Source: Hyphomicrobiales bacterium (GTDB lineage: Bacteria > Pseudomonadota > Alphaproteobacteria > Rhizobiales > JAJFHC01). Taken from it: a stretch of DNA of 30,533 nt. The notes below the pieces were generated by a model. That model had not been told where the DNA came from, searched no databases, and saw only the letters and a list, made by a program, of their open reading frames with translations. Positions 22,362 through 30,493 of the stretch are shown in pieces (position 1 is the stretch's first letter; the number at the start of each line of letters is the position of its first letter). The position numbers were made by a program, and so were the translations under genes. The stretch is from the NCBI GenBank assembly GCA_021775835.1, contig JAJFHC010000056.1:1-30533 (forward strand). The letters are read 5' to 3'.

Positions 22362-22628
22362 ATGACCGGCGCGGAAGTGCTTGACGTGGGCCGTGACGGC
22401 CTTTTTGTTCTGCTGAAACTGTCCGCACCGCTGATGCTTGTGGGGCTGGCGGTCGGTCTGGTGATTGCCCTTTTCCAGGCATTGACACAGATTCAGGAAA
22501 TGACGTTGGTCTTCGTTCCCAAGATCATCGCGATCTTTCTGACATTGCTGGTCATGTTGCCGTTCATGGGCCAGGTCCTGTCGGGTTTCATGAACCGGAT
22601 TGCGGAACAGATCATCGCCAGCGGTTGA
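22362..22628 (+). CDS. fliQ: Flagellar export gate protein FliQ
   Basis: FliQ is a small two-helix subunit of the export gate. The start at 22362 is preferred over an in-frame ATG at 22341 because GGAGGGGG lies just before it and the resulting 88 residues match the family (89). Two transmembrane helices flank the conserved cytoplasmic loop: LLKLSAPLMLVGLAVGLVIA, then ALTQIQEMTLVFVPKIIAIF and LTLLVMLPFMGQVLSGFMNR. It precedes fliR by 57 bases. Confidence 0.97.
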   Translation: MTGAEVLDVGRDGLFVLLKLSAPLMLVGLAVGLVIALFQALTQIQEMTLVFVPKIIAIFLTLLVMLPFMGQVLSGFMNRIAEQIIASG

Positions 22629-22685
22629 CATGAACGCCGCCCTTCCCACATTCGTTTGCAAAGCCGGTTCGCGGGACACGGGTCC

Positions 22686-23447
22686 ATGACGCTGACCGTC
22701 GTGCCCGAGACCGCCTTCGTGTTCATGATGATCTTTGCGCGGCTCGGAACCATGATCATGGCCATGCCGGCCTTTGGCGAGATCATCGTCTCCTCTCGCA
22801 TCCGGCTGGGGCTTGCGATGTCGATTACGCTGGTGATGCTGCCGCTGGTCCAGGATCAATACGATGCGATCCCGAAAACACTGACGGCCATGACGTTCGT
22901 GATCTTCTCCGAAATCGCGGTCGGCCTGATGATCGGCGTATCCGCGCGTCTGCTCACCAGTGCCCTGCAGGTCGCGGGCACGGTTATTGCCTTTCAGTCG
23001 GGGCTCGCCTCCGTCCAGAATCTCGATCCGACTCAGGGCATCCAAACAGCGATCGTCGGGTCCTTCCTGTCCATGGTCGGGCTGTTGATGATTTTCTCGA
23101 TGGATCTGCATCACCTCCTGATCGGTGCCATGCGGGACAGTTATGATCTGTTTCGCCCTGGAGCTCTGCTGCCGGTCGGAGACTTCGCGAAGATGGCGAT
23201 CATGACGGTCGCCGGTTCTTTCAAGGTCGGCATCCAGATCGCCGCTCCGTTTGTCGTTTTTGGCCTTTTGTTCAATCTGGGACTGGGCGTGCTGTCGCGT
23301 CTCATGCCCCAGGTGCAAATCTACTTCGTTGCCATGCCGGCCAATATCGCCCTTGGCTTTGTCCTGTTCATGCTTCTCCTGAGTTCGATGATGATGTGGT
23401 ACCTCGAATACTTCAGGGATGGCGTCGGCCTGTTTCTCAAGCCGTAA
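22686..23447 (+). CDS. fliR: Flagellar export gate protein FliR
   Basis: FliR completes the FliPQR gate at the inner membrane. From the ATG at 22686 it has 253 residues (261 in E. coli) and at least five transmembrane segments. Family landmarks are FVFMMIFARLGTMIMAMPAF near the N-terminus, GLASVQNLDPTQGIQTAIVG in the middle, and FKVGIQIAAPFVVFGLLFNL then GLGVLSRLMPQVQIYFVAMP near the end. A TTG 30 bases upstream is in frame but would add a non-family extension. A 21-base gap separates it from flhB. Confidence 0.96.
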   Translation: MTLTVVPETAFVFMMIFARLGTMIMAMPAFGEIIVSSRIRLGLAMSITLVMLPLVQDQYDAIPKTLTAMTFVIFSEIAVGLMIGVSARLLTSALQVAGTVIAFQSGLASVQNLDPTQGIQTAIVGSFLSMVGLLMIFSMDLHHLLIGAMRDSYDLFRPGALLPVGDFAKMAIMTVAGSFKVGIQIAAPFVVFGLLFNLGLGVLSRLMPQVQIYFVAMPANIALGFVLFMLLLSSMMMWYLEYFRDGVGLFLKP

Positions 23448-23468
23448 ACCCACCAGAAAGATAGGATC

Positions 23469-24560
23469 ATGGCCGACGACCAGCCGGATCAATCAGAAAA
23501 GACTGAGGACCCAACCCAAAAACGGTTGGAGGATGCCCACAAGAAGGGGGATGTGGCGAAAAGCCAGGAGGTAAGCACCTGGTTTGTCATGCTTGCGGCA
23601 ACCCTCGTCGTGATGATGTTTTCCAACGACATGATGGCGTCGCTGGCGGTGTCCCTGAAGGTCTACCTGGCCAATCCGCACGATATCGCCATGGACGGCG
23701 AGAACCTGCGCGTGCTCTGGAGGAACCTTGGTCTTGGCGTGCTCGCGGCCCTGCTGCTTCCCCTGGGGTTGCTGATGATCGGGGCCCTTGCCGGCAATGT
23801 GGTTCAGCACAAGCTGTTGTTTACCGCCGAGGGCCTGAAGCCGAAATTGAGCAAGATTTCCGTGCTGGCGGGTGCGAAGAGGATGTTCTCGATGACCAGC
23901 ATCGTGAATTTCCTCAAGGGCATCGCGAAACTCAGCATCGTGTCCGTCGTCATGTTCCTGATCATATGGCCGGAGCGGGACTCACTCGATCTGTTCGTCA
24001 CAGTCGACGTCGCCATGCTCCTGCCGATGGTTCAGGAAATGTCAGTCAAGCTCCTGATCGGGGTGATTACGGTCATGACAATCATCGCTGCGGCAGATTT
24101 TCTGTACCAGAAGTACACCTGGACGCAGAAACAGAAGATGACGATGAAGGAGTTGCGCGACGAGCATAAATCGATGGAAGGCGATCCGGCGGTCAAGGCC
24201 AAGCTTCGCCAGATTCGTGTGGAACGCGGCCGCAAGCGCATGATGGCCAACGTTCCCGATGCCAGTGTCATCATTACCAACCCGACGCACTACTCGATTG
24301 CCCTGCAATACGAGGAAGGCATGGACGCGCCGATCTGTGTCGCCAAGGGCATGGACAACATCGCCCTCAAGATCCGTGAAATCGCCAAAGAGCATGATAT
24401 ACCCATCGTTGAAAATCCGCCTCTGGCCCGCGCATTGCACGCGACAGTGGAGGTTGACGATGAAATTCCGGCGGAACACTACAGGGCGGTTGCGCAAGTG
24501 ATTGGCTACGTCATGAAAATTAGGGGTAAAATGAAACGCAGAGGCAAATCGCGTAAGTGA
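23469..24560 (+). CDS. flhB: Flagellar export switch protein FlhB
   Basis: FlhB controls the switch from rod/hook to filament export. The 363-residue protein starts MADDQPDQSEKTEDPTQKRL, the family N-terminus. It has four transmembrane helices in the first 210 residues and a cytoplasmic autocleavage domain. The cleavage motif NPTH is at residues 271-274 (cleavage after Asn271; Asn269 in E. coli) within VIITNPTHYSIALQYE. Further conserved sequence is APICVAKGMDNIALKIREIA and PIVENPPLARALHATVEVDD. It is followed by cckA after 55 bases. Confidence 0.98.
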   Translation: MADDQPDQSEKTEDPTQKRLEDAHKKGDVAKSQEVSTWFVMLAATLVVMMFSNDMMASLAVSLKVYLANPHDIAMDGENLRVLWRNLGLGVLAALLLPLGLLMIGALAGNVVQHKLLFTAEGLKPKLSKISVLAGAKRMFSMTSIVNFLKGIAKLSIVSVVMFLIIWPERDSLDLFVTVDVAMLLPMVQEMSVKLLIGVITVMTIIAAADFLYQKYTWTQKQKMTMKELRDEHKSMEGDPAVKAKLRQIRVERGRKRMMANVPDASVIITNPTHYSIALQYEEGMDAPICVAKGMDNIALKIREIAKEHDIPIVENPPLARALHATVEVDDEIPAEHYRAVAQVIGYVMKIRGKMKRRGKSRK

Positions 24561-24615
24561 TTCGACTGCCCGGGTCCGTGGAAGGCCGGGGCACTGACAG
24601 GGGACAACAGGACTT

Positions 24616-27177
24616 TTGAGCAACACCGGCGTCGAAAAGCACCGCATTGAACGGCGCGCCAACACCCCCGGTTCCGGCGGACGGTTCGCGACAATCATGC
24701 TCGCGCTGTTTCTGGCCATGCTGATGGCGGTGACGGCGGGAGCCGTTGCCTATTCAGCACGGGGACAGGCGGAACCTTGGCTGCTTGGCCTCCTGGGCAT
24801 CTTTGCAACGGTGGGACTGTTCCTGCTGTATGGCGGCGTCGTCGGACTGGTGCATTTCGGGCGCAAGCGCCACGTGAACCTGTTTGCCGAACAGGTGGTG
24901 GAGGCCACCGGCGAGGCCTGTGCCGTCACGGACAAATATGGCCGGGTGGTCTATGCAACACCGGAGTACCTGAGAATATCCGATACCGACAGTACGTCAC
25001 GCATGCTGGGCGTGGAGCACCTTTATGCCGGTTATCCCGATATCGCCGACCATATATACAGGCTGGCCCAGGCTGCCCGCGAAGGTGTGTCCGGTGTTGA
25101 GGAAATTCGCCTGCATGCCGGGAGCTCGGCGCCGGCGTCGCGCGAGGACAGGACAGCCTGGCTCAAACTGAGTGTCGAACCTTTCACCACGGGCGGGCGC
25201 AAGCGCCACGCACTCTGGCGGGTGATCGATTTGACGTCCGAGCGTGAAAAGCAGGAAGAGGCCTTCCAGAAGCTGCAGCACATCATCGACTATCTGGACC
25301 ATGCACCGGCCGGTTTCTTTTCTGCAGATTCCGAAGGCCGGATCCAGTATCTCAACGCAACGCTTGCGGGCTGGCTGGGGCTTGACCTGGGGCAGACGAC
25401 CGGCGGTGCAATTACGCTGAAGGACATCGTCAGCGGTGACGGCGCGCAACTGATCAATGTGGTCGAACCGATACCGGACGGCGCGCGCGTGGAAACGTTT
25501 GACGTGGACTTCAAGACGGTCGATGGCAAAACCGTGCCGGTGCGGATTCTCCATCGTGTCTCGTTTGGTTCAGACGGCAGGCCCGGGGCCTCCCGCTCGC
25601 TGGTTCTGAACCGCAGCCGTGGCGCAGATGTGTCAGAGACGCTCCGTGCGGCGGAGGTCAGGTTCGCGCGGTTCTTCAATTCCGCACCCATCGGCATCGC
25701 GATCGTGGGGCGCGACGGGACCGTTACCAATGCGAACGGTGCGTTTGCCGCGACCACAGGCGATGCGTCGTCGCGGGGTAAACCCCTCCTTGACATAGTG
25801 GTGCGAGAAGACCGTGAAATCCTGACGACGGTCCTCGAGCCGGCGTGGGCAGGCAACGCGGTGCTGGCACCGGCCGATGTGAGATTTTCCGCCGACACTG
25901 GACGCAACGGACGTTTCTTCGTGAGCCGCATTGAAAACGAAGGCGAGGATGCGCTCATCGTCTACGCCGTCGACACGACCGAGCAGCGTTCGCTGGAACT
26001 TCAATTCGCGCAAAGCCAGAAAATGCAGGCGGTCGGGCAACTGGCCGGCGGGGTCGCCCATGATTTCAACAACGTTCTGACGGCGATTATCGGTTTTTCC
26101 GATCTTCTGCTTGCCCGCCACAGGCCAACGGATCCGTCCTTCCAGGACATCATGAACATCAAGCAGAATGCCAATCGCGCCGCCAACCTGGTGCGTCAAT
26201 TGCTGGCTTTCTCACGTCGCCAGACCCTGCGGCCGGACGTGCTTTCGCTGACCGACGTGATTGCCGATCTGGGTAATCTGCTGGGACGGCTGTTGGGCGA
26301 AAAGGTCGAACTGAAGACAATTCATGGGCGCGAACTGGGCCTTGTGAAGGTCGACGTCAATCAATTCGAACAGGTGATCATCAACCTGTCGGTGAATGCG
26401 CGCGACGCCATGCTCGATGGCGGCACCCTGACGGTCCGTACGGCCAATGTGACGGAAGAAGAGTCGCGCAGCCTTGGCCACCGGGTCATGCCCGCTGGCG
26501 AGTATGTGCTGTGCGAAGTAAGCGACACCGGCACGGGCATGCCCAAGGAAGTTCTCGAGAAAATCTACGAGCCGTTTTTCTCGACCAAGGAAGTCGGCAA
26601 GGGCACGGGACTAGGCCTTTCAACGGTTTACGGCATCGTCAAACAGACTGGCGGTTTCATCTTTGCCGAAAGCGAGATAGGCAAGGGCACCACCTTCAAG
26701 ATCTATCTGCCGCGTTTCTACCGCGAAGAGGGCGCAGGCGACACCGATTTGCTGGAAGTCGAAGAGGAAACCAAACCGGATGCGGCCTCGGCCGACATGA
26801 CCGGCAACGGGACGATCCTGCTGGTGGAAGACGAAGAGGCGGTACGCGCCTTCGCATCCAGGGCACTGGCAAGCCGTGGTTATACGGTGCTGGAAGCATC
26901 GACCGGCACAGAGGCGCTGGAGCAACTGAAGGACCATGACGGTGAAATCCAGCTGGTGATTTCAGATGTGGTGATGCCTGAGATGGATGGGCCGACCATG
27001 CTCAAGGAACTGCGCAAGAGCAACACCGAAATGAAAGTGATCTTTATATCCGGATATGCGGAAGATGCCTTCAAGAAGAACCTTGACGACAATGAGAAAT
27101 TCTCGTTCCTGCCCAAGCCATTCAGCCTCAAGCAGCTCGCTGCGGCCGTCAAGGAATCAATGCCCAGAGGGGATTGA
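24616..27177 (+). CDS. cckA: CckA-type hybrid histidine kinase
   Basis: In Caulobacter, CckA phosphorylates ChpT, which passes phosphate to the master regulator CtrA and to CpdR. This 853-residue protein starts at a TTG (AGGGGAC and CAGGAC upstream; the next ATG, 24697, would cut into the first helix). It has two transmembrane helices (about 24-46 and 55-79), PAS-like regions (about 90-200, 215-340, 345-455), HisKA with phospho-acceptor His482 in GGVAHDFNNVLTAIIGFSDL, a HATPase domain (NLSVNARDAM; EPFFSTKEVGKGTGLGLSTV) and a C-terminal receiver with Asp784 in ISDVVMPEMDGPTM and the acidic pair Glu738/Asp739. Caulobacter CckA is 691 residues, so this one has extra sensory sequence. Neighbourhood with flhB and CtrA boxes supports the assignment over other hybrid kinases. 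Confidence 0.9.
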   Translation: MSNTGVEKHRIERRANTPGSGGRFATIMLALFLAMLMAVTAGAVAYSARGQAEPWLLGLLGIFATVGLFLLYGGVVGLVHFGRKRHVNLFAEQVVEATGEACAVTDKYGRVVYATPEYLRISDTDSTSRMLGVEHLYAGYPDIADHIYRLAQAAREGVSGVEEIRLHAGSSAPASREDRTAWLKLSVEPFTTGGRKRHALWRVIDLTSEREKQEEAFQKLQHIIDYLDHAPAGFFSADSEGRIQYLNATLAGWLGLDLGQTTGGAITLKDIVSGDGAQLINVVEPIPDGARVETFDVDFKTVDGKTVPVRILHRVSFGSDGRPGASRSLVLNRSRGADVSETLRAAEVRFARFFNSAPIGIAIVGRDGTVTNANGAFAATTGDASSRGKPLLDIVVREDREILTTVLEPAWAGNAVLAPADVRFSADTGRNGRFFVSRIENEGEDALIVYAVDTTEQRSLELQFAQSQKMQAVGQLAGGVAHDFNNVLTAIIGFSDLLLARHRPTDPSFQDIMNIKQNANRAANLVRQLLAFSRRQTLRPDVLSLTDVIADLGNLLGRLLGEKVELKTIHGRELGLVKVDVNQFEQVIINLSVNARDAMLDGGTLTVRTANVTEEESRSLGHRVMPAGEYVLCEVSDTGTGMPKEVLEKIYEPFFSTKEVGKGTGLGLSTVYGIVKQTGGFIFAESEIGKGTTFKIYLPRFYREEGAGDTDLLEVEEETKPDAASADMTGNGTILLVEDEEAVRAFASRALASRGYTVLEASTGTEALEQLKDHDGEIQLVISDVVMPEMDGPTMLKELRKSNTEMKVIFISGYAEDAFKKNLDDNEKFSFLPKPFSLKQLAAAVKESMPRGD

Positions 27178-27288
27178 TTGCGGCCCGCCGCGCGCGCGGC
27201 TGTTGGTTTCTCATGGAGATTCTCAAGTAGGTTGAATCACATACAAAGGCTTGCTGAACGAAAACATGAGCGACCAATTCTCCTCGGG

Positions 27289-27310
27289 CAAACCTTGTCA
27301 GACAGGTTTG
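27289..27310. promoter_or_regulatory. Inverted repeat in the cckA-transpeptidase spacer
   Basis: Perfect 7-bp inverted repeat CAAACCT-N8-AGGTTTG, 112 bases after cckA and 161 bases before the next start. It has no T-run, so it is a poor intrinsic terminator; it may be an operator or a weak hairpin. No other clear terminator was seen after cckA. Confidence 0.35.
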
Positions 27311-27470
27311 GTGCTCCAAGTACGGCACCGTATGCTGCTCTTAAGACTGTCGCGAAATTCCCCAAAACCATGCCTGTAAATTTTCTTTCAACTCGTGTAG
27401 GTTGCAGGGCTGGGGGGCAGTTGGCTTTAACTGTGGCGATTTTTTGTCGCGAGTGTGGGTGGAGTAGGTA

Positions 27471-29360
27471 ATGGTTCGTCTCGGGTGCGTTCTTCTTGCG
27501 GCAATTTTTGTATTTCTAACGGACAGTTTTGTGGCGGCCCCGTTGGCCCCGGTACAGGCGAGCAATCTGTTCGACACCCTGTTTGGCAGACAGCCCGCGC
27601 GCTCGAGCAAGCGCTATTACCGCAAACGCGCCAAACGCCGGGTTATTTACCGCAGGGACTATACCCAGCGTCGACGGAAGCGCACGACCCGGATCAGCAG
27701 CCCGAAATATTACAATTACAAGCCTGATGTCCTGAAGTCGGTCTCCCTTGCAAGTCTTGCCCGTGTCGAGACGGCCTCGAACGACGCCACGGCCCTGCCG
27801 GTGGGCGGAACACCGTTTGCCGAGGCCCGCAGCCATCTTGTATCGATTAAATTGCGCACGTTTTCCGAAGTGGCGGCAGCCATCAAGGATCATTATGCCA
27901 AAAACCCGTCCTTCATCTGGATCAGTGGCGGCAAGATCAACCGCAAGGCGCGCGAAGCCCTGAATGCGTTTGAACATGCAGCGATTTTTGGCCTGTCGCC
28001 AAAGGACTACCAAGTTGTGGTGCCCCAGGACGGCGGCGGCGACGCCGGCCAGACAGCGCAAAACCGGGCTCTGATGCGTTTCGAAATGCAGCTTTCCGCA
28101 AAAGCCCTGATGTATGTGCTCGATGCCAAGCGTGGCCGGATCAACCCGAACCGGATCTCCGGCTACCATGATTTCAAGCGCAAAAAGGTCGATCTGGCGG
28201 CATCGATTGCCTACATGGCGGCGAGCGACGAAATTGTTGAATATTTGGAAAGCTGCAACCCGGACAACACCCAATTCAGGGCGCTGGCGTCGGAAATGGT
28301 GCGTCTGCGCCGGGAAAACGGGGCGGAGGTCCCGACTGTTCCGGGCGGTACATTCCTGAAGCCGGGGGTCAGCGACCCGGCGGTAAGGGATGTTGTTGCG
28401 ATCATCCGGATGGTTGGCTCCGACAAGCTTCTTTCAAAGCACGATGAGACCCTGTCAGCCGAAGGTTACGGTCAGACCTACACGCCGGGTCTGGTTGCCC
28501 TGGTGCGTGATTTCCAGCGTGAGAAGGGCCTGCGCGGCGACGGTATCGTCGGACGACGCACAATCGCCCACCTCAAGGTGACCGGTCCTGCTGAAAAGAT
28601 TGCCAAAATCGAGCTGGCGATGGAGCGCATGCGCTGGCTGCCTCGGAAACTGGGCGACCGGCATGTGTTCATCAATCAGCCGGCATATACCGCCACCTAT
28701 CATCACGAGGGCCGCGCGCCATATTCGACGAAAGTGGTCGTGGGCAAGAAGGCCAATCAGACCAATTTCTTCATGGACAAGATCGAAACCGTCGAGTTCA
28801 ACCCCTATTGGGGGGTGCCGTTGTCGATCATCGCCAATGAAATGGCTCCGAAGCTCTATAGGAATTCGGGTTACCTCGACCGGCTCGGTTACGAGGTGAC
28901 GACCCTCAAGGGGCGGCGGGTATCGTCACGGTCTGTCAACTGGCATGCGGTGGTCACAAAACGCCAGCAGATCAATGTGCGCCAGCCTCCTGGCCCCAAG
29001 AATGCGCTTGGGCAGCTCAAGATCCTGTTCCCCAACAAACATGCGATCTACATGCACGACACGCCGGCCAAGAAGCTTTTTGCCCGCGAAAAGCGCGCCT
29101 TCAGCCACGGCTGCGTGCGGCTGGAAGATCCCCGTGGGATGGCGGCAGCGGTGCTGGGCAAGACGAAGAAGTACATTGCCTCACGCATTGCCGGTGGCCG
29201 TAACGACAAAGACAAGGTCAAGGCCGACATCCCGGTCTACGTCTCTTATTTCACCGCCTGGCCGACGGCTCAGGGCATGGTGGCATATTATGAGGACATG
29301 TATGAGCGTGACAGGTACCTCACCAAGGCGATCGAGGTGACCTCGAAGGTGCGCGGCTAG
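27471..29360 (+). CDS. L,D-transpeptidase with peptidoglycan-binding domain (YcbB/LdtD-like)
   Basis: A 629-residue exported enzyme that would form 3-3 peptidoglycan crosslinks or attach proteins to the wall. It has an N-terminal signal or anchor (CVLLAAIFVFLTDSFVAAPL), an Arg/Lys/Tyr-rich stretch (about 40-80), a scaffold region like YcbB, a peptidoglycan-binding domain (about 335-370, LVALVRDFQREKGLRGDGIV then GRRTIAHL) and a YkuD catalytic domain (about 390-560). The active site is intact: HDTP then SHGCVRLEDP with catalytic Cys548 and His546. GGAG and AGG lie before the ATG. It stands alone between cckA and a strong terminator, so a link to flagellar passage through the wall is possible but unproven. 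Confidence 0.93.
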   Translation: MVRLGCVLLAAIFVFLTDSFVAAPLAPVQASNLFDTLFGRQPARSSKRYYRKRAKRRVIYRRDYTQRRRKRTTRISSPKYYNYKPDVLKSVSLASLARVETASNDATALPVGGTPFAEARSHLVSIKLRTFSEVAAAIKDHYAKNPSFIWISGGKINRKAREALNAFEHAAIFGLSPKDYQVVVPQDGGGDAGQTAQNRALMRFEMQLSAKALMYVLDAKRGRINPNRISGYHDFKRKKVDLAASIAYMAASDEIVEYLESCNPDNTQFRALASEMVRLRRENGAEVPTVPGGTFLKPGVSDPAVRDVVAIIRMVGSDKLLSKHDETLSAEGYGQTYTPGLVALVRDFQREKGLRGDGIVGRRTIAHLKVTGPAEKIAKIELAMERMRWLPRKLGDRHVFINQPAYTATYHHEGRAPYSTKVVVGKKANQTNFFMDKIETVEFNPYWGVPLSIIANEMAPKLYRNSGYLDRLGYEVTTLKGRRVSSRSVNWHAVVTKRQQINVRQPPGPKNALGQLKILFPNKHAIYMHDTPAKKLFAREKRAFSHGCVRLEDPRGMAAAVLGKTKKYIASRIAGGRNDKDKVKADIPVYVSYFTAWPTAQGMVAYYEDMYERDRYLTKAIEVTSKVRG

Positions 29361-29423
29361 GGGGCGGGGGAAAGATTTCCCGTGCGAGCGACAGCACTAA
29401 ACCAGCAGAAGTAGATTTATACG

Positions 29424-29450
29424 AAAGCCCCGCTTCGGCGGGGCTTTTTT
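29424..29450 (+). terminator. Rho-independent terminator of the L,D-transpeptidase gene
   Basis: Perfect 10-bp stem AAAGCCCCGC / GCGGGGCTTT with a TTCG tetraloop, followed by three more T residues, 63 bases past the stop codon. Confidence 0.95.
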
Positions 29451-29523
29451 ATGGACAGGAGTTACGTTGAGTTAACGGCAGGATTGTACCGCATACATCT
29501 CACCAGAAGCCCGGAGAGATTCC

Positions 29524-29754
29524 CTGTCGTATCTTTCATCGTTTGTCGCTGAACAAATCAAATACAACAAGCTCGTCATCGCCGTGGTGGTCCTGGTGGC
29601 ATTGTTCTTTATGTGGCAATGGCACGAAACACGCTTAATGGATGCGGAAATCACAACCGGCTTTATAGAAAATTCCAAAGCTCCTCCGAGAGCCTATTGT
29701 TGGCGCTGTGCCGGGTACAGGCTAGAGTCGCTTGGTATAGGCTGGGCAGTGTAA
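29524..29754 (+). CDS. Candidate small membrane protein with CTG start
   Basis: An open frame of 76 codons from CTG at 29524 to TAA at 29752-29754. It has no ATG, GTG or TTG at a sensible start, but GGAGAG (29513-29518) lies 5 bases before the CTG. The translation begins LSYLSSFVAEQIKYNKLVIA and continues VVVLVALFFMWQWHETRLMD: a polar segment, one hydrophobic helix (about residues 17-32), then a polar tail with a Cys pair (YCWRCAGYRL). The pattern looks like a real single-pass membrane protein, but a non-coding origin cannot be excluded because CTG starts are rare. It ends 12 bases before the next gene, which suggests co-transcription. Confidence 0.35.
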   Translation: MSYLSSFVAEQIKYNKLVIAVVVLVALFFMWQWHETRLMDAEITTGFIENSKAPPRAYCWRCAGYRLESLGIGWAV

Positions 29755-29766
29755 CCGGGGGCAATC

Positions 29767-30150
29767 ATGACGACAGGCGTGTGGCAACTGGCGCTGATAG
29801 TGGGAGTCATCTGTTATCTCGTTTCGCCCATTGTCCTTGCAAACAGGACGAAGCGGCTTGGGAGGCGTGATTTCGCCATAAGATCTGTCGGTATCTTTGC
29901 GGTGTTCCTGGTTGGGAATTTCATGGTGGCCGCCGAGAATGCCGCCATTGTGCTGACAGGCGCCTTTGGGATCTTGGCGGGCCTGCCGCTCTATTTGATA
30001 TGGTCGGTGCACCGGGCTCAGGATGCGGGATTGTCGAAATGGCTGAACCTTATTCAACTGATCCCGTTGGTTGGACTGGGACTCTGGGTACTCCTGTTGG
30101 TCAAGAAGACAGACGAACCACCGGCTAACGTGATTGACGTGTTTGATTAG
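29767..30150 (+). CDS. Small multi-pass membrane protein, DUF805-like
   Basis: A 127-residue protein with about four hydrophobic segments: WQLALIVGVICYLVSPIVLA, SVGIFAVFLVGNFMVAA, IVLTGAFGILAGLPLYLIWS and WLNLIQLIPLVGLGLWVLLL. The C-terminal HRAQDAGLSKWLNLIQLIPL then VGLGLWVLLLVKKTDEP resembles the RLHDIGRSGW...IPLVG core of DUF805 inner-membrane proteins, whose function is unknown. The ATG follows a GGGGG site. It starts 12 bases after the candidate small ORF at 29524-29754. No flagellar link is visible. Confidence 0.75.
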   Translation: MTTGVWQLALIVGVICYLVSPIVLANRTKRLGRRDFAIRSVGIFAVFLVGNFMVAAENAAIVLTGAFGILAGLPLYLIWSVHRAQDAGLSKWLNLIQLIPLVGLGLWVLLLVKKTDEPPANVIDVFD

Positions 30151-30320
30151 ATATTGTCGGCGGGCAGGTTTTCCACGGCTCAGGCGAGAACGCACTTTGG
30201 GCGGCTTCGCGTGGATCGACGCGGTTCCTGCAACCGCTAATGGACCCTCGAGCGTGCTGATGCCCGCTCAAGGGTGACGGTTGTAAGAAGGACACGGCTT
30301 GCAAGTGAGTCTGCGATAGC

Positions 30321-30353
30321 GTTTCCCGGACGAGCGAAGCGCGATCCGGGATC
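30321..30353 (+). repeat. Palindromic intergenic repeat
   Basis: TCCCGGACGAGCGAAGCGCG then ATCCGGGA, with a 7-bp outer stem TCCCGGA / TCCGGGA and an inner GCG/CGC pair. Elements of the type CCCGGAtCxCGCTTCGCtcGTCCGGG are widespread between genes in many alphaproteobacterial genomes. A decayed copy in opposite orientation is at 18477-18509. Confidence 0.75.
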
Positions 30354-30425
30354 TACTCGCCTAGGCCACCGTTTGTAGCGCCGCGAGTAGGCCCCTGTGT
30401 GTGCGGTTTCTGTCATTATAGAGTT

Positions 30426-30493
30426 GGGTGGGAGACCGTTAGGTCCCCGGTCCTCTGACTTGCAAGACCGTGATCCGGCTCGGTTCCCCACCC
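30426..30493. other. Unidentified self-complementary element, possible structured RNA
   Basis: A 68-base segment closed by a perfect 7-bp stem GGGTGGG / CCCACCC. The stem can extend past one mismatch by GACCG / CGGTT. Inside are CGGTC (30448-30452) / GACCG (30466-30470) and the palindrome CTTGCAAG. The acceptor-like stem recalls a tRNA, but there is no T-loop consensus and no anticodon arm of the right size. It could be a structured RNA, a recombination or integration site, or a terminator lacking a T-run. Confidence 0.4.

Noticed and set aside
22242..23492. Long open frame antisense to fliQ-fliR (416 codons)
   Set aside because: It mirrors the codon bias of fliR, its translation is His/Gln/Asp-rich low-complexity sequence, and fliR and fliQ are unambiguous on the other strand.
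30426..30493. tRNA gene
   Set aside because: It has an acceptor-like 7-bp stem, but no GTTCRA T-loop, no D-arm consensus and no valid anticodon stem.
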